From the NCBI GenBank assembly GCA_902491895.1, contig CABUJH010000022.1, positions 1 through 28,059 on the forward strand: 28,059 nt of DNA, written 5' to 3'. Under the pieces are notes generated by a model, which saw only the letters and a program-made list of their open reading frames with translations, was not told the DNA's origin and did not search any database. Origin of the DNA: an uncultured Collinsella sp. (GTDB taxonomy: Bacteria; Actinomycetota; Coriobacteriia; Coriobacteriales; Coriobacteriaceae). Shown here in pieces: positions 13,717 through 22,472 of the stretch; position 1 is the stretch's first letter, and each line of letters begins with the position of its first letter. The position numbers and the translations under genes were made by a program.

Positions 13717-15528
13717 ATGAATACTTCAATTGACATTTCCCACATCCGCAACTTCTCGATCGTTGCGCACATCGACCATGGCAAGTCCACGATCAGTGAC
13801 CGTATCCTCGAGCTCACCCATACCGTCGACGAGCGCGACATGGAGTCGCAGCTGCTCGACACCATGGATATCGAGCGCGAGCGCGGCATCACGATCAAGT
13901 CCAACGCCGTTCGCGTCTCCTACGACGCCGACGATGGCGAGACGTATCAGTTCAACCTGATCGATACACCGGGCCACGTGGACTTTACCTATGAGGTCTC
14001 GCGTTCGCTGGCAGCCTGCGAGGGCGCGGTGCTCGTCGTCGACGCCACGCAGGGTGTCGAGGCGCAGACCGTCTCCAACGCGACGCTCGCCATGAACGCC
14101 AACCTGGATATCGTGCCCGCCATCAACAAGATTGACCTTCCCTCTGCACACCCCGACGAGGTCAAGACCGAGATCGAGGATGACCTGGCCATTCCTGCCG
14201 ACGATGCCGTATGCGTATCGGGCAAGACCGGCGAGGGCATTCACGATTTGCTGGAGTCTATCGTCTTCTTGATCTCGCCGCCCAAAGGCGATGTGAACGC
14301 GCCGCTCAAGGCGCTCATCCTGGACTCGTATTTTGATGAGTACCGAGGCGTCGTTGCCACGGTCCGCGTGTTTGACGGCTCCATCAAGAAGGGCGATACC
14401 CTTCGTATGATGCAGGCAGAAGGTGACTTTTTGGTCGACGGCGTGGGCGTCAAGCGTCCCGCCGAGACTCCGGTCGATGCGCTGACGGTCGGCGAGGTGG
14501 GCTACGCGGTCACGGGCCTGAAGGACCCCGAGGCTGTTCGCGTGGGCGACACCCTTACCTGGGCGTCGAATCCCTGCCCCGAGCCGCTTCCGGGCTACCG
14601 CGAGGCCAAGCCCATGGTCTACACGGGCCTGTTCCCGATCGACAACAAGGATTACGAGAACCTGCGCGACGCTCTCGATAAACTGCACGTCAACGACCCG
14701 TCGTTGGTGTGGGAGCCCGAGACCTCGGTGGCGCTCGGCTTTGGTTTCCGCGTGGGCTTCTTGGGCCTGCTACATATGGAGGTCGTTAAGGAGCGTCTGG
14801 AGCGCGAGTTCAATCTGGACCTCATTGCCACGAGCCCTTCGGTGGACTATCACGTCTATAAGACCGACGGTGAGATGATCGATGTCCGCAGCCCGCAGGA
14901 TCTGCCCGAGGCTACGCGCATCGAGCGCATCGAGGAGCCTTACCTCAAGGCCAAGATTATCTGCCCGCCCGAGTATACGGGCGCCGTCATGCAGCTCGCT
15001 ATCGAGCACCGCGGCATTACAACCGACATGATCCATCTCACGAGCAAATCGGTCGAGATGCGCTTCGACATGCCGCTCGCGGAGCTCATCCTGGACTTCT
15101 TTGACCAGCTCAAGAGCCGCACCAAGGGCTATGCCTCGCTCGACTATGAGTTTAACGAGTATCGTCCCTCCGAGCTCGTCAAGCTCGATATCCTGCTTTC
15201 GGGCGACGAGGTGGACGCGCTTTCGTTTATCGTGCACAAGGATAAGGCCTATGGCCTGGCCCGTGGCCTGTGCGACAAGCTCAAGGAAATCATTCCGCGT
15301 CAGCTGTTCGAGGTGCCCATCCAGGGTGCTATCGGTAACAAGATCATCGCCCGCTCCACCGTCAAGGCACGCCGCAAGGATGTTTTGGCCAAGTGCTATG
15401 GTGGCGATATCTCGCGTAAGCGCAAGCTGCTCGAGAAGCAGAAAGAGGGCAAGAAGCGCATGAAAGCCATCGGTTCGGTCGAGGTCCCGCAGGAGGCCTT
15501 TATGGCGATCCTCAAGGTAGACGAGTAA
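13717..15528 (+). CDS. lepA: Elongation factor 4 (back-translocase) LepA
   Basis: LepA is a ribosome-binding GTPase implicated in back-translocation and in initiation or 30S assembly. The 603-residue protein has G1 HIDHGKST (residues 18-25), G2 around RGIT (56-59), G3 DTPGHVDF (83-90) and G4 NKIDLP. EF-G-like domains II, III and V follow, then the LepA-specific C-terminal domain with VKARRKDVLAKCYGGDISRK. ATG 13717 is chosen because the upstream in-frame codons run into the rpsT terminator stem. dusB follows 4 bp after the stop. Confidence 0.96.
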   Translation: MNTSIDISHIRNFSIVAHIDHGKSTISDRILELTHTVDERDMESQLLDTMDIERERGITIKSNAVRVSYDADDGETYQFNLIDTPGHVDFTYEVSRSLAACEGAVLVVDATQGVEAQTVSNATLAMNANLDIVPAINKIDLPSAHPDEVKTEIEDDLAIPADDAVCVSGKTGEGIHDLLESIVFLISPPKGDVNAPLKALILDSYFDEYRGVVATVRVFDGSIKKGDTLRMMQAEGDFLVDGVGVKRPAETPVDALTVGEVGYAVTGLKDPEAVRVGDTLTWASNPCPEPLPGYREAKPMVYTGLFPIDNKDYENLRDALDKLHVNDPSLVWEPETSVALGFGFRVGFLGLLHMEVVKERLEREFNLDLIATSPSVDYHVYKTDGEMIDVRSPQDLPEATRIERIEEPYLKAKIICPPEYTGAVMQLAIEHRGITTDMIHLTSKSVEMRFDMPLAELILDFFDQLKSRTKGYASLDYEFNEYRPSELVKLDILLSGDEVDALSFIVHKDKAYGLARGLCDKLKEIIPRQLFEVPIQGAIGNKIIARSTVKARRKDVLAKCYGGDISRKRKLLEKQKEGKKRMKAIGSVEVPQEAFMAILKVDE

Positions 15529-15532
15529 GTCC

Positions 15533-16576
15533 ATGGCGCTTTCTGAATACAGCAAGCGGTTGCTTGGTGCCTATGCCGAGCAGCCGTTCCTTATGGCTCC
15601 CATGGCGGGCGTAACCGATCCCGCCTATCGCATTATGTGCCGCCGTCGCGGTGCCCATCTTGCCTATAGCGAGATGGTGAGCGTGGCGGGCCTTGCCTAT
15701 GCCAGCAACAAGACCTGGCGCCTGGTACTGCCGGCCGATGAGGAGCAGCAGATCTGCGTGCAGCTCTTTGGCTCCAAGCCCGATCAGTTTGCGAGCGCTG
15801 TCGCTGCCGTCGAGGAGCGTGTGGGCGATCGCCTGTCGCTGATCGATATCAACATGGCCTGCCCGGCTCGCAAGGTCGTCACCAAGGGCGAGGGCTCGGC
15901 GCTTATGCGTGCGCCCGAGCTGGCAGAGCAGATCGTCGAGGCGGCGGTGGGTGCGGCGCACGTGCCCGTGACCGTCAAGATTCGCAAGGGCTTTTATGCC
16001 GAGGATCGCAATGCCGCGACATTTGCCCAGATGCTTGAGGGTGCAGGGGCTGCCGCAGTCGCCGTGCATGGTCGCTGTGCCACGCAGCTCTATACGGGTC
16101 AGGCCGATTGGTCGGTCGTCGATGAGGTCGCAGATGCCGTCGAGATTCCTGTGATCGGTTCGGGCGATGTTTTCTCGGCCGAGGATGCCGCGGAGCATCT
16201 GCGCAACTCGGGTGCCAGCGCGGTGTTTATCGCGCGCGGTATCTATGGCAACCCCTGGGTGTTCGGCGATGCCCGCGCCCTTGCACTGGACGCCACGCCA
16301 GTGCCGTCTCGCTCCTCATGCGAGCGCCTGGATGCCCTGCGCGAGCATCTGACGCTTACGCACGAGCTGTTGCCGCTCATGTCGCGTGCCCGCACGTACG
16401 CAAGCTGGTATCTAAAGGGCATGCCCCATGCTGCCGCCTGGCGCGCTCAGGTGGTGCGTTGCTCCACATACGAGGAGTTCATGGCACTGGTCGATGATAT
16501 CGAGCACGATGTGGTGGCCTGCGAGGCCGCACTTGCCGCCGGCGAGTCGGTGCCCGCTCATTCGCTGGAGGCCTAA
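15533..16576 (+). CDS. dusB: tRNA-dihydrouridine synthase (DusB-like)
   Basis: Dus enzymes use FMN and NADPH to reduce uridines in the tRNA D-loop. The 347-residue protein has the FMN-binding LMAPMAGVTDPAYR (residues 20-33), catalytic Cys110 in DINMACPARKV, the VHGRCATQLYTGQADW segment, and the IGSGDVFSAEDA phosphate site. The C-terminal helical tRNA-binding domain follows. The NMACP sequence replaces the common NxGCP, a minor variation. Which uridines it modifies cannot be told from sequence. It sits 4 bp after lepA and 2 bp before hemW, in one transcript. Confidence 0.9.
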   Translation: MALSEYSKRLLGAYAEQPFLMAPMAGVTDPAYRIMCRRRGAHLAYSEMVSVAGLAYASNKTWRLVLPADEEQQICVQLFGSKPDQFASAVAAVEERVGDRLSLIDINMACPARKVVTKGEGSALMRAPELAEQIVEAAVGAAHVPVTVKIRKGFYAEDRNAATFAQMLEGAGAAAVAVHGRCATQLYTGQADWSVVDEVADAVEIPVIGSGDVFSAEDAAEHLRNSGASAVFIARGIYGNPWVFGDARALALDATPVPSRSSCERLDALREHLTLTHELLPLMSRARTYASWYLKGMPHAAAWRAQVVRCSTYEEFMALVDDIEHDVVACEAALAAGESVPAHSLEA

Positions 16577-16578
16577 CG

Positions 16579-17811
16579 GTGGCCGTTACCGCGCTGTACG
16601 TGCATGTGCCGTTTTGCGCCCAAAAATGCCGGTACTGTGACTTTGACTCACGCAGTTTTGCTCCGTGCAACATGAGCGTTGCGCTCGATACCTATTTTGA
16701 GCAGTTGTATGCGCGTCTCGATGCCTTTGGCGACGCAGGCGCGCTTGCACAGATTCGCACCGTCTATGTTGGCGGCGGCACGCCGTCGCTGGCGGGGGAG
16801 CGTCTGGTAGAACTTGCCCGGCGTATCTCTGCGTGGTGCAGGCCTGTTGAGTTTACCTGTGAGGCCAATCCTGAGTCGCTGACCGCCGAGCTTGCCGCTG
16901 CACTTGCCAAGGTTGGTGTCACACGCGTCTCTCTGGGCGTGCAAACGCTCGATAACACCGAACTTACCGCTATCGGCCGTATTCACGATGCCGATCGGGC
17001 GCTCGCCGCCATCGCGACAGTCAAGACCGCTGGGCTTGACGTGTCGTGCGACCTTATGTGCGGACTTCCCGGGCAGACCGCAGCGAGTTGGAAGCGCACG
17101 CTCGATGGCGTGCTGGTGGCGGCGCCGCATCATGTGTCGGTGTACCCGCTCACGCTCGAGGAGGCCACGCCGCTCTACCTCATGGCGTGTCGCGACGAGT
17201 CGCTCGAGCCCGACGAGGATTTTCAGGCCGCCTGCATGGATATGGCACGCGAGCTCCTGGGTGCGGCCGGTTATCACCCCTATGAGGTGGCGAGCTATGC
17301 GCTCGACGGCCATGAGTGCGCCCATAACATTGCCTACTGGACCGGACGGGGCTACCTGGGCCTGGGTCGTTCTGCCGCGGGCATGCTCGACGCCGAGGAT
17401 TTCGACCGTCTTGCAGGTTTGTTCCCCGGCGTGTCTTCTCGAGGCGATGCGCACCGCGTGCGTCTGGTGCAACGCGACGATGACGCGACGGCGTTCGAGG
17501 CCGAACATCTGTCGCAGCGCGAGGCTGCGGCCGAAGACCTGATGCTCGCCTGTCGCATGACGCGCGGTGTCGCGTCCGACCTGTTGGTTCGCGCGGCTCG
17601 TGTCATCCCGGCCGATGAGCTGGCAGCTGCCTGCGATCGCGCACTCGAATTGGGTCTTGCCACTTGGGTGCCTGAGACGCTCGGGGTCCATGAGGGACCC
17701 TTCACTTCGGCAGATGTCGTCGCGGGTCATGTTCGAGCTCGTCTGGCGCCGACCCACCTGGGCTGGCTCGATGGAAATGTTCTGTTCGAGCTGTTTTGGG
17801 ATCTAGCTTAG
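16579..17811 (+). CDS. hemW: Radical SAM heme chaperone HemW
   Basis: HemW is a HemN-like radical SAM protein shown in other bacteria to bind heme and deliver it, not to oxidise coproporphyrinogen. The 410-residue protein has the cluster motif with Cys13, Cys17 and Cys20 (CAQKCRYCDF). A DFDS sequence takes the place of the fourth Cys of true HemN. VGGGTPS and the later DLMCGLPGQT are radical SAM signatures. The start is GTG 16579, only 2 bp after dusB, with no clear ribosome-binding site. The lepA-hemW neighbourhood is the usual one. Confidence 0.9.
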   Translation: MAVTALYVHVPFCAQKCRYCDFDSRSFAPCNMSVALDTYFEQLYARLDAFGDAGALAQIRTVYVGGGTPSLAGERLVELARRISAWCRPVEFTCEANPESLTAELAAALAKVGVTRVSLGVQTLDNTELTAIGRIHDADRALAAIATVKTAGLDVSCDLMCGLPGQTAASWKRTLDGVLVAAPHHVSVYPLTLEEATPLYLMACRDESLEPDEDFQAACMDMARELLGAAGYHPYEVASYALDGHECAHNIAYWTGRGYLGLGRSAAGMLDAEDFDRLAGLFPGVSSRGDAHRVRLVQRDDDATAFEAEHLSQREAAAEDLMLACRMTRGVASDLLVRAARVIPADELAAACDRALELGLATWVPETLGVHEGPFTSADVVAGHVRARLAPTHLGWLDGNVLFELFWDLA

Positions 17812-17813
17812 GT

Positions 17814-17827
17814 CGCTCGGGTAGAAT
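17814..17827 (+). promoter_or_regulatory. Candidate promoter of the first dnaJ-like gene
   Basis: CGCTCGGGTAGAAT overlaps a -10 TAGAAT (17822-17827). It repeats ten bases of the lepA promoter region (13696-13705). A transcript would start near 17834, about 35 bp upstream of the gene. Confidence 0.45.
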
Positions 17828-17869
17828 TACCGGAATATATACGCTGCTGTGAGCAGGAGGTTGCCGCGC

Positions 17870-18973
17870 ATGGCGACGATGAACGAAAAAGATTACTACG
17901 AGATTCTGGGTGTCTCCAAGGACGCCACCTCGCGTGATATTCAAAAGGCCTTCCAGCAAAAGGCCCGCAAGCTCCATCCGGACGTCAACAAAGAGCCGGA
18001 TGCCGAGGAAAAGTTTAAAGAGGTTTCCGAGGCCTACGCCGTGCTTTCGGACGAGCAGAAGCGTTCGCGCTACGACGCCATGCGTTCGGGCAATCCCTTT
18101 GCCGGTGCTCCTACGGCTTCGCCCTATGGTGGCGGCTACGCCGGCAGCACGGGTTATGGCAATCCTTTTGAGGGCGGCTTTCCTTTTGGCGGTGCCTGGG
18201 GCCAGCAGCGTCGTGGGCAGGCTGCCTATAATCCCGAGAACGGTGCCAACGTGGTCGTCGATATCAAACTCGACGCCAAGGAGGCCAAGGGCGGTGCCCG
18301 CAAGACCGTCCGCTACACGCGCTTCGATACCTGCGGTCATTGCGGTGGCTCGGGCTCCGTTTCGTCTGAGCATGCCCATACCTGCCCGAGCTGCGGTGGT
18401 CGCGGCCACATCGACGTCGACCTGTCCTTCCTGTTTGGTGCGGGCACGTTCCAGTCGGTCTGCCCCGAGTGCGGCGGTTCCGGTAAGGTCGTGGCCGACC
18501 CCTGCCCTGATTGCGGTGGCAGCGGCCGTACTCGCGTAACCTCCGAGCAGACGATTGAGTTTCCTGCCGGCACGCACGATGGCGACGAGGTCCGCATTAG
18601 CGGCATGGGTCATGCTGGCACCAACGGTGCCGCGGGCGGCGACCTGGTCGGCCGCGCCCATGTTGAGGCCGAGCGCTTGGAAGGCAAAGCTCGTACCGGT
18701 TTTTACCTGATGGGCATCGTGGCGCCGTTTTTGGTACTCTCGGCCATCTCGGGCGTGTTCTCGGCCTTTGCCGTGATGTGCTTTATTCCGTTTACCATGG
18801 GCCTGTTCATGGTGCTTTCGGACGGTGTGCTTCATCGCAGTCTGCTGTGGTGGAAGCGCGGTGCGATGCAGTTTGCCAACGGTTTTGCCAACGGCTTCAT
18901 GTTCGCGCTCGTGTCGGTTTGGTTCGCGAGCTGCTCGCAACGGGCCATGCTTTCGCCGTACCAAATGCAATAA
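17870..18973 (+). CDS. DnaJ-like protein with C-terminal membrane segments
   Basis: This 367-residue protein starts like a class I DnaJ. It has a J-domain (residues 7-70, HPD at 36-38), a Gly/Phe/Pro-rich linker (72-120), and one beta-strand pair of substrate domain I. A full zinc region follows with four CxxCxGxG repeats (155-162, 172-179, 198-205, 212-219). Domain I ends with VRISGMGHAG and GGDLVGRAHVEAE. The dimerisation and second substrate domains are then missing. About 100 residues with two or three hydrophobic segments (about 278-298, 299-317, 336-354) take their place. It would be tethered to the membrane with the J-domain probably in the cytoplasm, recruiting DnaK there; that is inference. 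ATG 17870 follows AGGAGG. A true dnaJ lies 81 bp downstream. Confidence 0.85.
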   Translation: MATMNEKDYYEILGVSKDATSRDIQKAFQQKARKLHPDVNKEPDAEEKFKEVSEAYAVLSDEQKRSRYDAMRSGNPFAGAPTASPYGGGYAGSTGYGNPFEGGFPFGGAWGQQRRGQAAYNPENGANVVVDIKLDAKEAKGGARKTVRYTRFDTCGHCGGSGSVSSEHAHTCPSCGGRGHIDVDLSFLFGAGTFQSVCPECGGSGKVVADPCPDCGGSGRTRVTSEQTIEFPAGTHDGDEVRISGMGHAGTNGAAGGDLVGRAHVEAERLEGKARTGFYLMGIVAPFLVLSAISGVFSAFAVMCFIPFTMGLFMVLSDGVLHRSLLWWKRGAMQFANGFANGFMFALVSVWFASCSQRAMLSPYQMQ

Positions 18974-18988
18974 CATCAAACCCTCTGT

Positions 18989-19015
18989 TTGCGGCCGGCC
19001 CAGCTTGGGTATAGG
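18989..19015 (+). promoter_or_regulatory. Candidate promoter of dnaJ
   Basis: TATAGG (19010-19015) lies about 40 bp before dnaJ, with TTGCGG (18989-18994) 15 bp upstream, slightly too close. The bases GCTTGGGTA (19003-19011) resemble the CTCGGGTA element seen before lepA and the previous gene. Confidence 0.35.
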
Positions 19016-19054
19016 ACGCACTGTGACAATAATGAAAGTCGGAAGGATTCGGTC

Positions 19055-20203
19055 GTGTCGGAAAATAGGGATTACTACGAGGTGCTTGGCGTCGACAGGG
19101 ATGCCGACGCGCGGACGATTAAGCGTGCGTTTCTAAAGAAGGCCCGTACCGTACATCCGGATGTTTCGGACGACCCCGAGGCCGAGGCCAAGTTCAAGGA
19201 GCTCAACGAGGCCTATTCCGTTCTTTCCGATGAGCAGAAGCGTGCTAACTACGACCGTTACGGCACCGCCGACGGCCCTGGTGGTTCGGGCTACGTCGAT
19301 ATCAACGATATCTTTGGTGGCATGGGCATGGACGACTTGTTCTCGTCGTTCTTTGGCGGCGGCGCCGGCGGTGGCGCCCGCGGCCGTCGTGAGCGTCGTC
19401 GCGGACGTGACATGGCCATCTCGCTTTCGGTGACGCTCGAGGAGGCGGCGCTCGGCTGCAAAAAGACGATCAGCTATGACCGCCTTGCTCCTTGCGAGGA
19501 CTGCAATGGCACCGGTAGGGCAGAGGGCGCACAGGAAAAGCAGTGCGGCCGCTGCCACGGTACGGGCTACGTCACGACGGTTCAGCGTTCGTTCCTGGGC
19601 CAGGTTCAGTCTTCCTCGCCTTGCCCCGACTGCCATGGCGAGGGCACGGTTATCGACCATCCCTGCGAGACCTGCGACGGTCAGGGTCGCACGCCTTCGC
19701 ACGAAAAGATCGACATCGATATTCCCGCCGGCGTTTCGACCGGTCGCCAGCTGCGCGTGAGCGGCTTTGGCGAGGCCGGCCTTCGCGGCGAGCCCTCGGG
19801 CGACCTGATTGTCAACGTGCGTGTTGCCGACCATGAGCGCTTTAAGCGCAACGGTGACGACCTGTACCTGGTGAGCGATATCTCGATTGCGCAGGCTGCG
19901 CTCGGCTGCGAGATCGAGGTCGAGGGCATTATGCCCGACGAGGTCGTTAAGGTGACGGTTCCCGCCGGCGCCCAGTACGGCGACACCGTGAGCGTCAATA
20001 ATTACGGCATGCCGCGCATTGGCGGTGGCGGTTCGCGTGGCCGCCTGATCGTGCAACTGCGCGTGGTCGTTCCCACCAATCTTTCCAATAAGCAACGCGA
20101 ACTGCTCCGTGCTTTTGCCGATGAGATGGGCGATGACGTCGCTTCCGGTAAGAAGTCGGTGACCGACCGTATCAAGAGTGCCCTCGACGATATCCTCGAT
20201 TAA
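19055..20203 (+). CDS. dnaJ: Chaperone protein DnaJ (class I)
   Basis: DnaJ delivers unfolded proteins to DnaK and stimulates its ATPase. The 382-residue protein has the J-domain (HPD at residues 34-36), a short G/F region (about 75-118) and four zinc motifs (CEDCNGTG 147-154, CGRCHGTG 164-171, CPDCHGEG 190-197, CETCDGQG 204-211). Both C-terminal substrate domains follow, up to the dimerisation end. It is therefore a complete class I protein. GTG 19055 is preceded by GGAAGGA at 7 nt. dnaK and grpE are not in this window. mtaB starts 9 bp after its stop. Confidence 0.94.
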   Translation: MSENRDYYEVLGVDRDADARTIKRAFLKKARTVHPDVSDDPEAEAKFKELNEAYSVLSDEQKRANYDRYGTADGPGGSGYVDINDIFGGMGMDDLFSSFFGGGAGGGARGRRERRRGRDMAISLSVTLEEAALGCKKTISYDRLAPCEDCNGTGRAEGAQEKQCGRCHGTGYVTTVQRSFLGQVQSSSPCPDCHGEGTVIDHPCETCDGQGRTPSHEKIDIDIPAGVSTGRQLRVSGFGEAGLRGEPSGDLIVNVRVADHERFKRNGDDLYLVSDISIAQAALGCEIEVEGIMPDEVVKVTVPAGAQYGDTVSVNNYGMPRIGGGGSRGRLIVQLRVVVPTNLSNKQRELLRAFADEMGDDVASGKKSVTDRIKSALDDILD

Positions 20204-20212
20204 GGAGCCCGC

Positions 20213-21505
20213 GTGCTCGCACCCCATATTTCCGTCGTCAACCTCGGCTGCCGCGTCAATCGGGTTGAGTCTGACCGTATCACTGCCGATCTTATGCGCC
20301 TGGGCTTTGCTATTGTGGATCCCCAGGATGCCGATCTGATCGTCATTAACACCTGTGCCGTTACGGGCGAGGCCGAGGCCAAGACCCGTAAGGCCGTCCG
20401 TCATGCGCTGGCCCATCCTAACGACCCTTACGTGGTCGTAACCGGCTGCGTCGTCAACCTGCATCCCGAGGAGTTGCTGGAGCTCTCCGATCGCGTGATC
20501 GCCGAGCCGTCCAAGATTGACGTCGCCGAGCGCGTCTGCGAGGTGCTGGGTGTCGAATCCGATAGCGTTCCCGCCTGCAGCGATGGCGAGGTGGTCGATG
20601 CGCTCGGTCGCTCTCGCCTGGGCGTGAAGATTCAGGACGGCTGCAACCATCGCTGCACCTATTGCATTGTGTGGAAGGCACGCGGCCCCGAGCGCTCCGT
20701 GCCCGTCGAGTCCGTGCTCGAGCAAGTTCGCGAGGCCCAGGAGGCCGGCGTGCCCGAGGTGGTGCTGACCGGTGTGAACCTGGGTGCCTACGATGGCAAG
20801 AGCGCGACCGACGAGCATGTCGAAATCGATGAGCTGCTCGAGGCCATCATGGAGCGCACGTCTATTCCGCATGTGCGCATTTCCTCGGTCGAGCCCATGG
20901 ATATCTCCGAGCGCCTGCTTAAGGTTATGGCGCGCTACCCGCAGCGTATCGCCCCGTTTTTGCACCTGCCCGTGCAGTCCGGCTGCACGGCGACCCTGCA
21001 TCGCATGGGCCGTCCCTATAGCGCCGAGGCCTTTGAGGACACGGTGCGTATGATTCGCGCCAACTTGCCCCAGGCGTCCCTTTCGTGCGATGTCATCGTC
21101 GGTTTTCCTGGTGAGACGGACGAGGAGTTCGAGGAGTCGCTGGCGCTGTGCCGCCGTGTGGGTTTCTCGCGTATGCACGTGTTCCGCTACAGCAAGCGTC
21201 CCGGTACCCTTGCTGCCGACATGCCCGACCAGGTTCCGCCCGAGGTTATGGCCGAGCGCAGCCGCCGTATGCGGGCCGCTGCACAGGAGCTCGCTATTGC
21301 CGACGCTCGCCGTCGCTTGGGCACGGTCGAGCGTGCCGTGCTCGAGTATGGCGACAACCTGACGCTCGGCTCGTTCCATCATGCCCGTCTTGACGATACC
21401 TGTGGACTTACAGCCCCGTGCCTGCTCGATGTTGCTATCATCGGAGTCGATGATTCCGGCTTGGTCCATGCACGCAGGGAGGTTCATGGAAGCCTCGAAG
21501 ATTAG
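20213..21505 (+). CDS. mtaB: tRNA t6A37 methylthiotransferase MtaB
   Basis: MtaB converts N6-threonylcarbamoyl-adenosine 37 to its 2-methylthio form in tRNAs decoding ANN codons. The 430-residue protein shows the three-domain layout. An N-terminal UPF0004 part carries cluster ligands Cys13, Cys48 and Cys79. The radical SAM core has Cys144, Cys148 and Cys151 (CNHRCTYC), and a C-terminal TRAM-like stretch follows. LGCRVNRVES at the start and VPVQSGC-like LHLPVQSGC match the MtaB branch rather than MiaB. GTG 20213 follows AAGGAG. The end overlaps phoH by 20 bp. Confidence 0.9.
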   Translation: MLAPHISVVNLGCRVNRVESDRITADLMRLGFAIVDPQDADLIVINTCAVTGEAEAKTRKAVRHALAHPNDPYVVVTGCVVNLHPEELLELSDRVIAEPSKIDVAERVCEVLGVESDSVPACSDGEVVDALGRSRLGVKIQDGCNHRCTYCIVWKARGPERSVPVESVLEQVREAQEAGVPEVVLTGVNLGAYDGKSATDEHVEIDELLEAIMERTSIPHVRISSVEPMDISERLLKVMARYPQRIAPFLHLPVQSGCTATLHRMGRPYSAEAFEDTVRMIRANLPQASLSCDVIVGFPGETDEEFEESLALCRRVGFSRMHVFRYSKRPGTLAADMPDQVPPEVMAERSRRMRAAAQELAIADARRRLGTVERAVLEYGDNLTLGSFHHARLDDTCGLTAPCLLDVAIIGVDDSGLVHARREVHGSLED

Positions 21506-22472
21506 ACTTACCGTTCCCGAGGGAATTGATCCCTCGCGCGTTTTGGGCGCCGGCGACGGCGTCCTTCGTGCGCTCGAGAGCTTGGTTCGCGCTCATGTGG
21601 TCGCCCGTGGCGATAGCATCTCCGTGAGCGGCGACCCGGACGAGGTCGAACTCGTGGCGCGCTTTTTCGAGCACGCTTTTCGCGAGGCGGCCGCCGGGCG
21701 CACGCTGTCTGCCGACGATGTCTCTCGCTGCCTGGCTGTCTTGCGCGACGGTGAGCACGAGGCTACGTCGCTTCGCGATGACGTGCTGCTTTCGTATCGC
21801 GGCCGCGTCATTCGCCCCAAGACGCTCGGGCAAAAGCGCTATGTGGATGCCATCCGCTCGCATACCATCACGTTTGGCTTGGGTCCTGCCGGTACCGGTA
21901 AGACCTATCTGGCTATGGCGCTCGCCGTTGCCGCGCTCAAGCGTCACGAGGTGGGCCGTCTGATCTTGACGCGTCCGGTTGTCGAGGCGGGGGAGAATCT
22001 GGGCTTTTTGCCCGGCACCCTCGAGGAAAAGATCGATCCCTACATGCGTCCGCTCTATGACGCCCTTTTTGACATGATGGATCGCGAGCGCACTGATGAG
22101 CTTATGGAGCGCGGCGTGATCGAGATTGCCCCGCTTGCCTACATGCGCGGCCGCACGCTGAGTGATGCCTTCGTGGTGCTCGACGAGGCGCAAAATACCA
22201 CGCCCGAGCAGATGAAGATGTTCCTGACACGCCTTGGGTTCAACTCCAAGTTCGTGATTACCGGCGACCTGAGCCAGCGCGACCTGGTGGGTCGTCGTGG
22301 CGGTCTTGCCGACGTTGAGCAGATTTTGGGCCGTGTCGACGATGTCGCATTTTCTCACCTCGAGCGTGCCGACGTGGTGCGCCATGCCCTGGTGGGTCGT
22401 ATCGTCGAGGCATATGAAGCTTATGATGACGTGCGCGAGCAGCGCCCGCGCGACCGAAAGGAGTCCCGTTGA
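21486..22472 (+). CDS. phoH: PhoH-like ATPase
   Basis: PhoH-family proteins are P-loop ATPases with proposed helicase or RNA-related roles; the gene is commonly next to ybeY. The 328-residue protein has an N-terminal region followed by Walker A GPAGTGKT (residues 133-140), LTRPVVEAGE, Walker B VVLDEAQN (230-237) and TGDLSQ (259-264). ATG 21486 has GGGAGG 4 nt upstream, within the last codons of mtaB. Its stop codon overlaps the TTG start of ybeY, suggesting coupled synthesis. The exact substrate of the family is unsettled. Confidence 0.92.
   Translation: MEASKIRLTVPEGIDPSRVLGAGDGVLRALESLVRAHVVARGDSISVSGDPDEVELVARFFEHAFREAAAGRTLSADDVSRCLAVLRDGEHEATSLRDDVLLSYRGRVIRPKTLGQKRYVDAIRSHTITFGLGPAGTGKTYLAMALAVAALKRHEVGRLILTRPVVEAGENLGFLPGTLEEKIDPYMRPLYDALFDMMDRERTDELMERGVIEIAPLAYMRGRTLSDAFVVLDEAQNTTPEQMKMFLTRLGFNSKFVITGDLSQRDLVGRRGGLADVEQILGRVDDVAFSHLERADVVRHALVGRIVEAYEAYDDVREQRPRDRKESR

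Noticed and set aside
17849..17869. Longer start of the membrane DnaJ-like protein at 17849
   Set aside because: It would begin upstream of the AGGAGG that serves ATG 17870.
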